The translations under genes and the position numbers were made by a program. 64,000 nt of DNA, from assembly GCA_963753385.1 (NCBI GenBank), contig CAVWCC010000008.1:372001-436000 (forward strand), given 5' to 3'. This document shows positions 1 to 7,528 of this stretch, piece by piece (position 1 is the first letter of the stretch; every line of letters begins with the position of its first letter). This DNA is from JALZKA01 sp963753385 (GTDB lineage: Bacteria > Actinomycetota > Thermoleophilia > Solirubrobacterales > 70-9). A model generated the notes under the pieces. It was not told the DNA's origin. It made no database searches and saw nothing but the letters and a program-made list of their open reading frames with translations.

Positions 1-653
1 TCCCGGTCCCGGTGGTCGCCGGAGGCTGTGCGTCGTACTCGACCGGGCTGCACCTGATGCGCACCGGCGCCGTCGGGGTCCTCGTCGGAGTCGGCCCGGG
101 CGCCGCCTGCACGACCCGCGGCGTGCTCGGGCTGGGCGTGCCGCAGGCGACCGCGATCGCCGATGTCGCCGCCGCCCGCGCGCAGCACATGCTGGAAACC
201 GGCGAGTACTGCAACGTGATCGCCGACGGCGGGATGCGGACCGGGGGAGACCTCTCGAAGGCGATCGCATGTGGCGCCGACGCCGTGATGATCGGCTCGC
301 CGCTCGCCCGCGCCAAGCAGGCGCCTGGCCGCGGCTTCCACTGGGGCATGGCGACGTTCCATCCCTCGCTTCCGCGGGGAACGCGCGTCGCGACTCTCCA
401 GGACGGCACGATCGAGGAGATCCTGATGGGCCCGGCGCACGAGAACGATGGCACCTTCAACCTCGTCGGCGCGCTGCGGACCTCGATGGCCACCTGCGGA
501 TACGAGGACATCCGCGACTTCCAGCGGGCCGAGGTCATGGTCGCGCCGGCGCTCCAGACCGAGGGCAAGGCGCTCCAGCGCTCGCAGTCGGTTGGGATGG
601 GCTCGAACGGGCGAGCCGTGGTCGCGGCGGGAGTTGCCGTCTCGGATGACTGA
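1..653 (+). CDS. IMP dehydrogenase family protein, GuaB3-like (C-terminal part)
   Basis: The gene enters from the left edge; codons are in frame from base 3, so the N-terminus is missing. The visible part is the phosphate-binding half of an IMP dehydrogenase/GMP reductase TIM barrel. It shows GVGPGAACTTR, whose Cys is the usual catalytic nucleophile, then ADGGMRTGGDLSKAI and a MIGSPLA phosphate-binding strand. The short C-terminus ending near QSVGMGSNGRAVV, and the adjacency to guaA, fit the actinobacterial GuaB3 class better than the classical GuaB with CBS domains. Expected role: NAD-dependent oxidation of IMP to XMP, or a related guanine-nucleotide step; GuaB3 function is not firmly established. 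The stop codon overlaps the guaA start by 8 bp, so the two are probably co-translated. Confidence 0.85.
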   Translation, partial: PVPVVAGGCASYSTGLHLMRTGAVGVLVGVGPGAACTTRGVLGLGVPQATAIADVAAARAQHMLETGEYCNVIADGGMRTGGDLSKAIACGADAVMIGSPLARAKQAPGRGFHWGMATFHPSLPRGTRVATLQDGTIEEILMGPAHENDGTFNLVGALRTSMATCGYEDIRDFQRAEVMVAPALQTEGKALQRSQSVGMGSNGRAVVAAGVAVSDD

Positions 654-2289
654 GGCCGAGGTCTCCGGCTCTGCCACCGCGGCGCGGGAGATCCTGGAGG
701 GCGAGCCGGCGTCGCCGGAGGCGCTCGAGGTTCCCCGCCCCGAGTCCGCCCGGGAGGAGGTCCTCGTCCTTGACTTCGGCGGCCAGTACTCGCAGCTGAT
801 CGCCCGGCGAATTCGCGAGTGCGGCGTCTACGCGGAGCTCCTGCCCAGCGACACACCGCTCGAGCGAATCCGCGAGCGCGCCCCGCGCGCGCTGGTGCTC
901 TCCGGGGGCCCGGCATCGGTCTACGCCGAGGGAGCCCCGGCGCTGCGCACGGAGCTGCTCGAGCTCGGCGTCCCGGTGCTCGGCATCTGCTACGGGATGC
1001 AGGCGATGGCGCTGGCACTGGGCGGACGCGTGGAGGGAGCAGAGGCGGGCGAGTTCGGCCGGACGACCCTCTCGCTCTCGGGTTCGGGCGGGCGGCTGCT
1101 CGCCGGGCTGCCGGCCGAGCAGCAGGCGTGGATGAGCCATCGCGACTGCGTCCTGGAGGCGCCGGGCGGCTTCGAGCCGCTCGCCGCCAGCCCCGGGTCG
1201 CCGGTGGCGGCGTTCGAGTCGGTCGAGCGCAAGCTGTACGGGATCCAGTTCCACCCGGAGGTCGTCCACACCCCGTACGGCACCCAGATCCTCGAACGCT
1301 TCCTGCGCGAGATCACGGGGTGCAGTCAAGTCTGGTCTCCATCGTCCGTGATCGACGAGCAGGTCGAGCGGATCCGCGCGCAGGTCGGCGACGCCAGCGT
1401 CATCTGCGGGCTCTCCGGCGGGGTCGACTCGGCCACGGCGGCGGCGCTCGTCCACAGGGCCGTCGGCGACCAGCTCACCTGCGTTCTCGTCGACCACGGC
1501 CTGATGCGAAAGAACGAGGCCGAGCAAGTGGTGCACGCATTCCGCGACGAGCTCGGGGTGAAGCTAGTCCACGTCGATGCCGAGCAGCGCTTCCTCGACC
1601 GGCTCGCCGGCGAGGTCGAGCCCGAGCGCAAGCGCAAGATCATCGGCGAGGAGTTCATCCGTGTCTTCGAGGACGAGGCCCGGAAGGTCGAGGACGCGCG
1701 TTTCCTCGTCCAGGGCACGCTCTACTCCGACGTGATCGAGTCCGGCGGCGAGGGCCACGGCGCCGCGACGATCAAGTCGCACCACAACGTCGGCGGGCTC
1801 CCCGAGGACCTCGACTTCGAGCTCGTCGAGCCGCTGCGGATGCTGTTCAAGGACGAGGTCCGCGCGGTGGCGACCGAGCTGGGCCTGCCCGACAAGTTCG
1901 TCTGGCGCCAGCCGTTCCCCGGGCCGGGCCTCGGGATCAGGGTGGTAGGCGGCGAGGTAACCCGCGAGCGCCTCGACATCCTGCGGGACGCCGACGCGAT
2001 CCTGCAGGAGGAGATCCGGGCGGCCGGTCTCTATCGCGAGCTCTGGCAGTCGTTCTGCGTGCTCCCGGTCGTGCGGTCGGTCGGGGTCCAGGGCGACGGG
2101 CGCACCTACGCCTACCCGATCGTGATCCGCGCGGTGACATCCGAGGACGCGATGACCGCGGACTGGGCGCGGCTGCCCTACGACCTGCTCGAGCGGGTCT
2201 CGAACCGGATCATCAACGAGGTGCCTGGGGTGAACAGGGTCGCGCTCGACGTCTCGTCGAAGCCGCCCGCGACGATCGAGTGGGAGTAG
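646..2289 (+). CDS. guaA: GMP synthase (glutamine-hydrolysing)
   Basis: GuaA amidates XMP to GMP with ATP and glutamine, the last step of de novo GMP synthesis in the cytosol. The 547-residue product has an N-terminal class I glutamine amidotransferase domain (nucleophile Cys115 in GICYGMQ; His/Glu in QFHPEVVH), an ATP-pyrophosphatase domain with the SGGVDS P-loop at residues 257-262, and the C-terminal dimerisation domain ending SSKPPATIEWE, which is canonical. The ATG at 646 overlaps the end of the upstream GuaB3-like gene. This start gives about 35 extra residues before the conserved VLVLDFGGQYSQ; I saw no better in-frame start nearer the domain. Family members are usually about 515-525 residues. 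Confidence 0.97.
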   Translation: MTEAEVSGSATAAREILEGEPASPEALEVPRPESAREEVLVLDFGGQYSQLIARRIRECGVYAELLPSDTPLERIRERAPRALVLSGGPASVYAEGAPALRTELLELGVPVLGICYGMQAMALALGGRVEGAEAGEFGRTTLSLSGSGGRLLAGLPAEQQAWMSHRDCVLEAPGGFEPLAASPGSPVAAFESVERKLYGIQFHPEVVHTPYGTQILERFLREITGCSQVWSPSSVIDEQVERIRAQVGDASVICGLSGGVDSATAAALVHRAVGDQLTCVLVDHGLMRKNEAEQVVHAFRDELGVKLVHVDAEQRFLDRLAGEVEPERKRKIIGEEFIRVFEDEARKVEDARFLVQGTLYSDVIESGGEGHGAATIKSHHNVGGLPEDLDFELVEPLRMLFKDEVRAVATELGLPDKFVWRQPFPGPGLGIRVVGGEVTRERLDILRDADAILQEEIRAAGLYRELWQSFCVLPVVRSVGVQGDGRTYAYPIVIRAVTSEDAMTADWARLPYDLLERVSNRIINEVPGVNRVALDVSSKPPATIEWE

Positions 2290-2304
2290 GCCCCGCGCGC
2301 GGAC

Positions 2305-2836
2305 CTAGCTCCAGCGATCCCACTTCCTGAGCTTGCGCGTGACGTCCGATTGGCCGTTCCAATCACCGCGCCAAAGTTCGAAGTGGAGGTGGCACCCGGA
2401 AGCGTTGCCCGTCCGGCCTACCTGGCCGATCTGATCACCCATGCCGACACCCTTTCCGACCCGGAAGTGCGAGCGCTGCTTCATGTGCGCGTACATGTAG
2501 TCGCGCGACGTGTTCTTGCCGTTGATCACGATGTAGTTGCCCGCGGCCGGGTGGAAATCCCGGTACTCGACCCGGCCCGCGCGGGCGGCGATGATCGGCT
2601 TACCGCACTTCGCGAAGATGTCCTGACCCTGGTGGTCGCGGCCGGCGCCGAAGCCGTCGCCGTAGTCGTGCTTGGCGGGGAGGGGGAAGAGGTGGTCCTT
2701 GCCCTCGCCTCCGCCTCCCGCCACCGCCACCGCCACCGCCCATGCCGACGCCACCGCCGCCGGCGAGGGCGGTGGCAGCGAGCGCGCAGAGCGCTGCGAT
2801 CACGGGAATCGGGGCGAGGAGACGACGACCCAACAA
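2305..2836 (-). pseudogene. M23 (LytM-type) peptidase with signal peptide, split by a frameshift
   Basis: The C-terminal part (2305-2754, read leftward) is a short M23 metallopeptidase domain: HDYGDGFGAGRDHQGQDIF, then GNYIVI, then GCHLHFELW. The last carries the HxH zinc-ligand motif of LytM/lysostaphin peptidases that cut peptidoglycan cross-bridges. A convincing signal peptide, MLGRRLLAPIPVIAALCALA plus ATALA, lies just upstream but in another frame (2836 leftward, TTG start). The two frames meet in a Gly-coding GGT/GGC tract near 2715-2740, so one base is inserted (or two deleted) relative to an intact gene of about 177 codons. A TATACT -10 box at 2847-2852 serves the signal-peptide start, supporting a single gene. 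An alternative is a short cytoplasmic protein from the GTG at 2754, which I find less likely. It converges with guaA 15 bp away. Confidence 0.65.
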
Positions 2837-2846
2837 GAGCGGCGGC

Positions 2847-2852
2847 AGTATA
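2847..2852 (-). promoter_or_regulatory. -10 box for the M23 peptidase
   Basis: TATACT on the minus strand, 10 nt before the TTG start of the signal-peptide frame. No clear -35 hexamer was seen. Confidence 0.5.
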
Positions 2853-2932
2853 GCGAAGCGTGAGGCGGTGATTAGCGGGTGCTAACAGAGGCCGCTCATT
2901 CGAAGATTTCCCGTGTCTGAGCGGTACTTGAC

Positions 2933-2938
2933 TATCAT
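2933..2938 (+). promoter_or_regulatory. -10 box for rplM-rpsI
   Basis: TATCAT, 19 nt before the rplM ATG, giving a leader of only about a dozen bases. There is no Shine-Dalgarno sequence in the leader. Confidence 0.45.
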
Positions 2939-2957
2939 CACCCGCCGCCTGACCCCG

Positions 2958-3392
2958 ATGAAGACCTACGTAGCGACACCCGAGAACCGCCAGCGCGACT
3001 GGTACGTGGTCGACGCCGAGGGCAAGAACCTCGGCCGGCTCGCGACCGGGATCGCCGACACGCTGCGCGGGAAGCGCAAGCCCGAGTACACGCCGCACTG
3101 CGACACCGGTGACTTCGTCGTCGTCGTGAACGCCGAGAAGATCGTCGTCACCGGTCGCAAGCTCGAGCAGAAGACCTACTACCGGCACTCGGGCTACCCG
3201 GGCGGACTGCGCTCGCGGACGCTGGCCGAGATGCTCGAGCGCCGGCCCGAAGAGGTCATTCGCAAGGCCGTGAAGGGCATGCTCCCGCGCAACCGGCTGG
3301 CCCGGGCGCAGCTCACGAAGCTCAAGGTCTACGCCGGACCCGACCACCCCCACCAGGCCCAACAGCCGAAGCCGCTGGAGATCGAGACTTGA
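2958..3392 (+). CDS. rplM: 50S ribosomal protein L13
   Basis: L13 is an early-assembling protein of the large subunit. The 144-residue product matches the family along its length: MKTYVATPENRQRDWYVVDA, LGRLATGIADTLRGK, YRHSGYPGG, KGMLPRNRLARAQLTKLKVY and GPDHPH near the end. I chose the ATG at 2958 because the conserved N-terminus starts there; an upstream extension adds unrelated residues. It is directly followed by rpsI with a 1-bp overlap (TGATG), the near-universal rplM-rpsI operon. Confidence 0.97.
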   Translation: MKTYVATPENRQRDWYVVDAEGKNLGRLATGIADTLRGKRKPEYTPHCDTGDFVVVVNAEKIVVTGRKLEQKTYYRHSGYPGGLRSRTLAEMLERRPEEVIRKAVKGMLPRNRLARAQLTKLKVYAGPDHPHQAQQPKPLEIET

Positions 3393-4243
3393 TGCAGGAC
3401 GAGACACAGGACGAGAACGTGACCCCGGACGAGCCGACGCCCGCCGAGCCCGAGGAGCCCGTCGCCGACGAGCCCGCCGCGCCGGCGGAGGAGCTCGCTC
3501 CCGAGGAGGAAGCGCCGGCCGAGGAGCCCGCGACGGCCGAGGAGGTTCCGCCCGCCGAGGAGGCCGAGCCAGCTGAAGCGTCCGCGCCCGACGAGGAGGC
3601 CGAGCCAGCTGAAGCGCCCGCGCCCGCGGAGGAGCCGGCCCAGGAGCCGGAGTCCGCGCGCAAGTCCGACGCCGCCCCCGGCGCCGACCTCGAGCCGATC
3701 CGGCTCGAGGAAGAGCGCGAGCTGAGTGCGGAGGAGCGCGCGCGGCTCGAGGCCGAGCAGGAGGAGCAGGCCCGCCTCGACGCGGAGGCCGTGGCCGAGG
3801 GCACCGAGGGCACCGAGGAGCCGCTTCGCGAGGGCGCGAAGCTGGAGCTCCCAACCGATACGCGGATCCAGGCCACCGGCAAGCGCAAGACCTCGGTGGC
3901 CCGCGTCGTGATCGTGCAGGGTGGCGGCGAGTTCAAGGTGAACCGGCGTGCGCTCGACGAGTACTTCCCCCGCAGCTACCACCAGACCATCGCTCGCCAG
4001 GCGCTCGTGGCCTCGGGCTACGAGGGTCAGGTCGACGTCGCCGTCCGCGTGCACGGGGGCGGGATCTCCGGCCAGGCCGACGCGGTGCGCCACGGCATCG
4101 CCCGTGCGCTCGTCGAGATCGATCCCGAGCTCCGCGGCGAGCTGAAGCGCCGCGGCATGCTCACCCGCGACGCCCGCGCCAAGGAGCGTCGCAAGGCGGG
4201 GCTCAAGAAGGCCCGTAAGCGGCCGCAGTTCAGCAAGCGCTAG
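3392..4243 (+). CDS. rpsI: 30S ribosomal protein S9 with long acidic N-terminal extension
   Basis: The last ~130 residues are a complete S9: QATGKRKTSVARVVI, GGGISGQADAVRHGIARAL, and the C-terminal tail KKARKRPQFSKR that reaches the P-site tRNA. S9 is normally about 130 residues, but this protein has 283. The first ~150 residues are a low-complexity tract almost entirely of Glu, Pro and Ala with some Asp, without aromatic residues. A 24-bp stretch in it (3557-3580) is repeated exactly at 3593-3616, so the tract is expanding by duplication. The ATG at 3392 overlaps the rplM stop; a TTG three bases earlier is also possible. No start lies next to the S9 domain in a context that looks better, so the extension is probably translated, and may be processed or project from the subunit. 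Confidence 0.93.
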   Translation: MQDETQDENVTPDEPTPAEPEEPVADEPAAPAEELAPEEEAPAEEPATAEEVPPAEEAEPAEASAPDEEAEPAEAPAPAEEPAQEPESARKSDAAPGADLEPIRLEEERELSAEERARLEAEQEEQARLDAEAVAEGTEGTEEPLREGAKLELPTDTRIQATGKRKTSVARVVIVQGGGEFKVNRRALDEYFPRSYHQTIARQALVASGYEGQVDVAVRVHGGGISGQADAVRHGIARALVEIDPELRGELKRRGMLTRDARAKERRKAGLKKARKRPQFSKR

Positions 4244-4256
4244 CTTCCCGGCCCCC

Positions 4257-5567
4257 ATGGCCAAGAAGCTGTTCGGCACGGACGGTGTCCGGGGGGTCGC
4301 CGGCGACAAGCTGACCGCCGAGCTGGCGGTCGCGCTCGGCCGCGCAGCGGCCGCCGAGGCGCGGGCCGAGCGCCCGCAGGTGCTGATCGTGCGCGACACA
4401 CGCGAGTCCGGGCCGATGCTCGAGGCCGGCCTCGCAGCCGGGATCGCCCAGGGCGGTGGCGACGCCCTGATCGCCGGCGTGCTGCCGACGCCGGCGGCGT
4501 CGATCCTCATTCGCCGCCTGGGGCTCGACCTGGCGGTCGTCGTCTCCGCGTCCCACAACCCGTGGCGCGACAACGGCATCAAGTTCTTCGGGCGGGACGG
4601 GGGGAAAATCCCCGACTCATCCGAGGAGCGGATCGAGGCGTCGATCGCGGAGGTGCCCGGCCCGCCCACGGACCTGGGCGCGATCCGTCCGCTCCACGGC
4701 GCGTTCGACGACTACATGCGGGAGCTCGCGACCGCCTTCGAGTTCGACCTCTCGGGCCTGCGCGTGGCGCTCGACTGCTCGAACGGCGCCACGCATCGCG
4801 CGGCGCCGGCGGCCTTCGAGCGGTTGGGGGCTCGTGTCGAGGTGCTGTGTGCCGACCCGGACGGGCGCAATATCAACGAGGCCTGCGGCTCCACCCATCC
4901 CGAGGGCCTCGCCGAGCGCGTGGTCGAGTCGGGTGCCGACCTGGGCTTCGCCTACGACGGCGACGGCGACCGGGTGATTGCGGTCGACGCGGCCGGCGAG
5001 GTCCGGGACGGCGACGAGCTGATCGCGCTGGTCGCCGCGCATTTCAGCGAGGCAGGATCGCTGGGCGGTGGCGTCGCGGTCACGGTCATGTCGAACTACG
5101 GTTTTCACTCGGCGATGGCGGAGGCCGGGATCGCGGTGGCGACCACGCCGGTCGGCGACCGCCACGTCTCGTTCGAGCTCGAGCGCCGCGGCTGGACGCT
5201 CGGCGGCGAGCAGTCCGGGCACCTGATCTGGACCGGCTTCGCTCCGACCGGCGACGGCATCGCAGCCTCGCTCCTCGTCGCCCGCGCGCTCGCTGGACGT
5301 CCCCTCGCCGACGCGATCCCGATGACGAAGCTGCCGCAGACCCTCGTCAACGTCGAGGTGGCTGACCGCGATGCGGTCGAGGACGCGACCGGGCTCTGGG
5401 ACGAGGTGAAGCGCGAGGAGGCCGAGCTCGAGGGCCGCGGCCGCATCCTGCTGCGGCCGTCCGGCACCGAGCCGCTCGTCCGCGTGATGGCCGAGGCGCC
5501 GACGCAGGAGGAGGCGGACGAGATTGTGGGACGGCTCGCCGAAGCGGTGAGGCGCGAGCTGAGTTAG
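4257..5567 (+). CDS. glmM: Phosphoglucosamine mutase
   Basis: GlmM interconverts glucosamine-6-phosphate and glucosamine-1-phosphate, feeding UDP-GlcNAc for peptidoglycan. The 436-residue protein begins with the family signature KLFGTDGVRG. It has the phosphoserine loop SASHNP (catalytic Ser99), the metal loop DGDGDR (Asp234, 236, 238), the sugar loop GGEQSGH and the phosphate loop RPSGTEPLVRVM near the C-terminus. It starts 13 bp after rpsI, so it is likely in the same transcript, and glmS follows, placing two consecutive steps of amino-sugar synthesis together. Confidence 0.97.
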   Translation: MAKKLFGTDGVRGVAGDKLTAELAVALGRAAAAEARAERPQVLIVRDTRESGPMLEAGLAAGIAQGGGDALIAGVLPTPAASILIRRLGLDLAVVVSASHNPWRDNGIKFFGRDGGKIPDSSEERIEASIAEVPGPPTDLGAIRPLHGAFDDYMRELATAFEFDLSGLRVALDCSNGATHRAAPAAFERLGARVEVLCADPDGRNINEACGSTHPEGLAERVVESGADLGFAYDGDGDRVIAVDAAGEVRDGDELIALVAAHFSEAGSLGGGVAVTVMSNYGFHSAMAEAGIAVATTPVGDRHVSFELERRGWTLGGEQSGHLIWTGFAPTGDGIAASLLVARALAGRPLADAIPMTKLPQTLVNVEVADRDAVEDATGLWDEVKREEAELEGRGRILLRPSGTEPLVRVMAEAPTQEEADEIVGRLAEAVRRELS

Positions 5568-5570
5568 CAC

Positions 5571-5620
5571 GCAGCAAGCAGCATGCAGATCTGCGTGCTG
5601 CTTGCTGCAAGCTGCATGCT
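5571..5620 (+). terminator. Strong hairpin between glmM and glmS, with an alternative pairing
   Basis: Bases 5571-5588 pair with 5591-5608 through 18 pairs (one G-U) around a 2-nt loop. Bases 5580-5588 (AGCATGCAG) can instead pair perfectly with 5612-5620 (CTGCATGCT). There is no T-run, so it may be a Rho-independent-like stop, an RNA processing site or a switch ahead of glmS. It is not recognisable as a glmS ribozyme. Confidence 0.55.
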
Positions 5621-5649
5621 TACCGTCCCGTACCCTTAATCGCCTCTCT

Positions 5650-7515
5650 ATGTGCGGGATCGTCGGATACGTGGGGAAGCGACCATGTCGTGACCTACTG
5701 ATTCAGGGCTTGCAGAAGCTCGAGTACCGGGGGTACGACTCGGCCGGCATCTCGCTGCTCTCAGACGGCGAGGTCGACACGGTGCGCGCCGTTGGGAACC
5801 TCGCGAACCTGCGCGCCGCGGTGGGCATGGGCACGAACGGGGATGGCGCCGGCTCCGTCGCGGTCGCCGCGCCGGCCGCGACGATCGGCCTCGCTCACAC
5901 CCGTTGGGCCACCCACGGCCGGGTGACCGAGGAGAACGCGCACCCTCACGGCGACTGCTCGGACGCCATCCACATCGTCCTCAACGGGATCGTCGAGAAC
6001 CACTCGGAGCTTCGCCAGCAGCTCCGCGACGAGGGCCACGTCTTCAGCTCCGAGACCGACGCCGAGATCGTCGCCCACCTGATCGAGAAGCACTACGACG
6101 GCGACCTCACCGACGCTGTCCGTGCCGCCTTCGCCGACCTGCGTGGCCACTACGCCTTCGTCGCGATGCACGCGTCCCACCCCGACACGCTTGTCGCCGC
6201 CCGCCAGGAATGCCCGCTGATCGTCGGCGTGGGGGAGGGCGAGACCTTCCTCGCCTCGGCGATCCCGGCCTTCCTCGCCGAGACCCGCCAGGCGCTCCCG
6301 GTCGAGAACGGCGAGATCGTCACCGTCACCCCCGACGGCGCGACGGTCACGGAGGCCGACGGTGCGCCGGTCGAGCGCGAGATCGAAGAGGTCCTCTGGG
6401 ACGACGACGCCGCCGAGAAGGGCGGCTACGCAACTTTCATGCGCAAGGAGATCGACGAGCAACCGGACTCCGTCGCCGAGACGATCGCCGACCGGCTTCC
6501 GGACACCGAGCGGGTCGACCTGTCCGAGCTCGACCTCGATCCGGAGTTCGTGCGGACCATGCGCCGGATCGTCATCGTCGCCTGCGGCACCAGCTACCAC
6601 GCGGGCCTCGTCGGCCGATACGCGATCGAGCAGTGGGCGCGGATCCCGGTCGAGATGGACATCGCCTCCGAGTACCGCTACCGGGATCCGGTGGTTTCTT
6701 CCGACGACCTCGTCATCGGCATCACCCAGTCGGGCGAGACCGCCGACACGCTGGCCGCGATGCGGCTTGCTCGCGAGAAGGGGGCGAAGGTCATGGCGCT
6801 CACCAACGTGATGGGCAGCCAGGCCACCCGCGATTGCGACGCGGTCCTGTTCACCCGGGCCGGGACCGAGATCGGCGTGGCGGCGACGAAGACCTTCGTC
6901 AGCCAGGTCGCCGCGATGTACCTGATCGGCCTCTGGGTGGCGCAGGAGCGCGGGGCCCTGCCCCCGGAGCGGATCGCCGAGCTGATCGCGGAGCTCAAGG
7001 CCCTGCCAAGCAAGATGCAGGAAACGCTCGACTCGGTCGGAGAGCGGGTCAAGGCTGTCGCCCGGGCCGAGAAGGACGGGGCATTCTTCCTCTATCTCGG
7101 CCGCAACATCGGCCTGCCCGTCTGCCTCGAGGGCGCGCTGAAGATGAAGGAGATCTCCTACATCCCCTCCGACGCCTACGCGGCCGGCGAGATGAAGCAC
7201 GGGCCGATCGCCCTGCTCGACGAGTCGACCCCGGTCGTCTGCGTCGCGACCGACAGCCCGATCCTCGACAAGGTCCTCTCGAACGTCGAGGAGGTCCGCG
7301 CCCGCGGCGCCGACGTGATCTCGATCGCCACCGAGGGCACGCCCCGCGTCGCCGAGGCCTCGGACCTGACGATCGAGGTGCCGCGCACGGACTGGATCCT
7401 CCAGCCCATCGTCGCGATCATCCCGCTCCAGCTGCTGGCGTACCACGTGGCGCGGATGCGCGGGCTCAACGTGGACCAGCCGCGGAACCTCGCCAAGACC
7501 GTCACCGTCGAGTAG
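5650..7515 (+). CDS. glmS: Glutamine-fructose-6-phosphate aminotransferase (isomerising)
   Basis: GlmS makes glucosamine-6-phosphate from fructose-6-phosphate and glutamine, the first committed step to UDP-GlcNAc. The 621-residue protein starts MCGIVGYVG, so Cys2 becomes the N-terminal nucleophile of the class II amidotransferase domain (about residues 2-220, with EYRGYDSAG and HTRWATHG). Two SIS sugar-isomerase domains follow (VACGTSYHAG; ITQSGETADTLA; KEISYIPSDAYAAGEMKHGP). The C-terminus DQPRNLAKTVTVE is canonical and holds the catalytic Lys. The ATG at 5650 is fixed by the need for Cys at position 2. A TACCCT hexamer at 5631-5636 may be its promoter -10 box. Confidence 0.97.
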   Translation: MCGIVGYVGKRPCRDLLIQGLQKLEYRGYDSAGISLLSDGEVDTVRAVGNLANLRAAVGMGTNGDGAGSVAVAAPAATIGLAHTRWATHGRVTEENAHPHGDCSDAIHIVLNGIVENHSELRQQLRDEGHVFSSETDAEIVAHLIEKHYDGDLTDAVRAAFADLRGHYAFVAMHASHPDTLVAARQECPLIVGVGEGETFLASAIPAFLAETRQALPVENGEIVTVTPDGATVTEADGAPVEREIEEVLWDDDAAEKGGYATFMRKEIDEQPDSVAETIADRLPDTERVDLSELDLDPEFVRTMRRIVIVACGTSYHAGLVGRYAIEQWARIPVEMDIASEYRYRDPVVSSDDLVIGITQSGETADTLAAMRLAREKGAKVMALTNVMGSQATRDCDAVLFTRAGTEIGVAATKTFVSQVAAMYLIGLWVAQERGALPPERIAELIAELKALPSKMQETLDSVGERVKAVARAEKDGAFFLYLGRNIGLPVCLEGALKMKEISYIPSDAYAAGEMKHGPIALLDESTPVVCVATDSPILDKVLSNVEEVRARGADVISIATEGTPRVAEASDLTIEVPRTDWILQPIVAIIPLQLLAYHVARMRGLNVDQPRNLAKTVTVE

Positions 7516-7528
7516 CTTCCCCGCGCTC

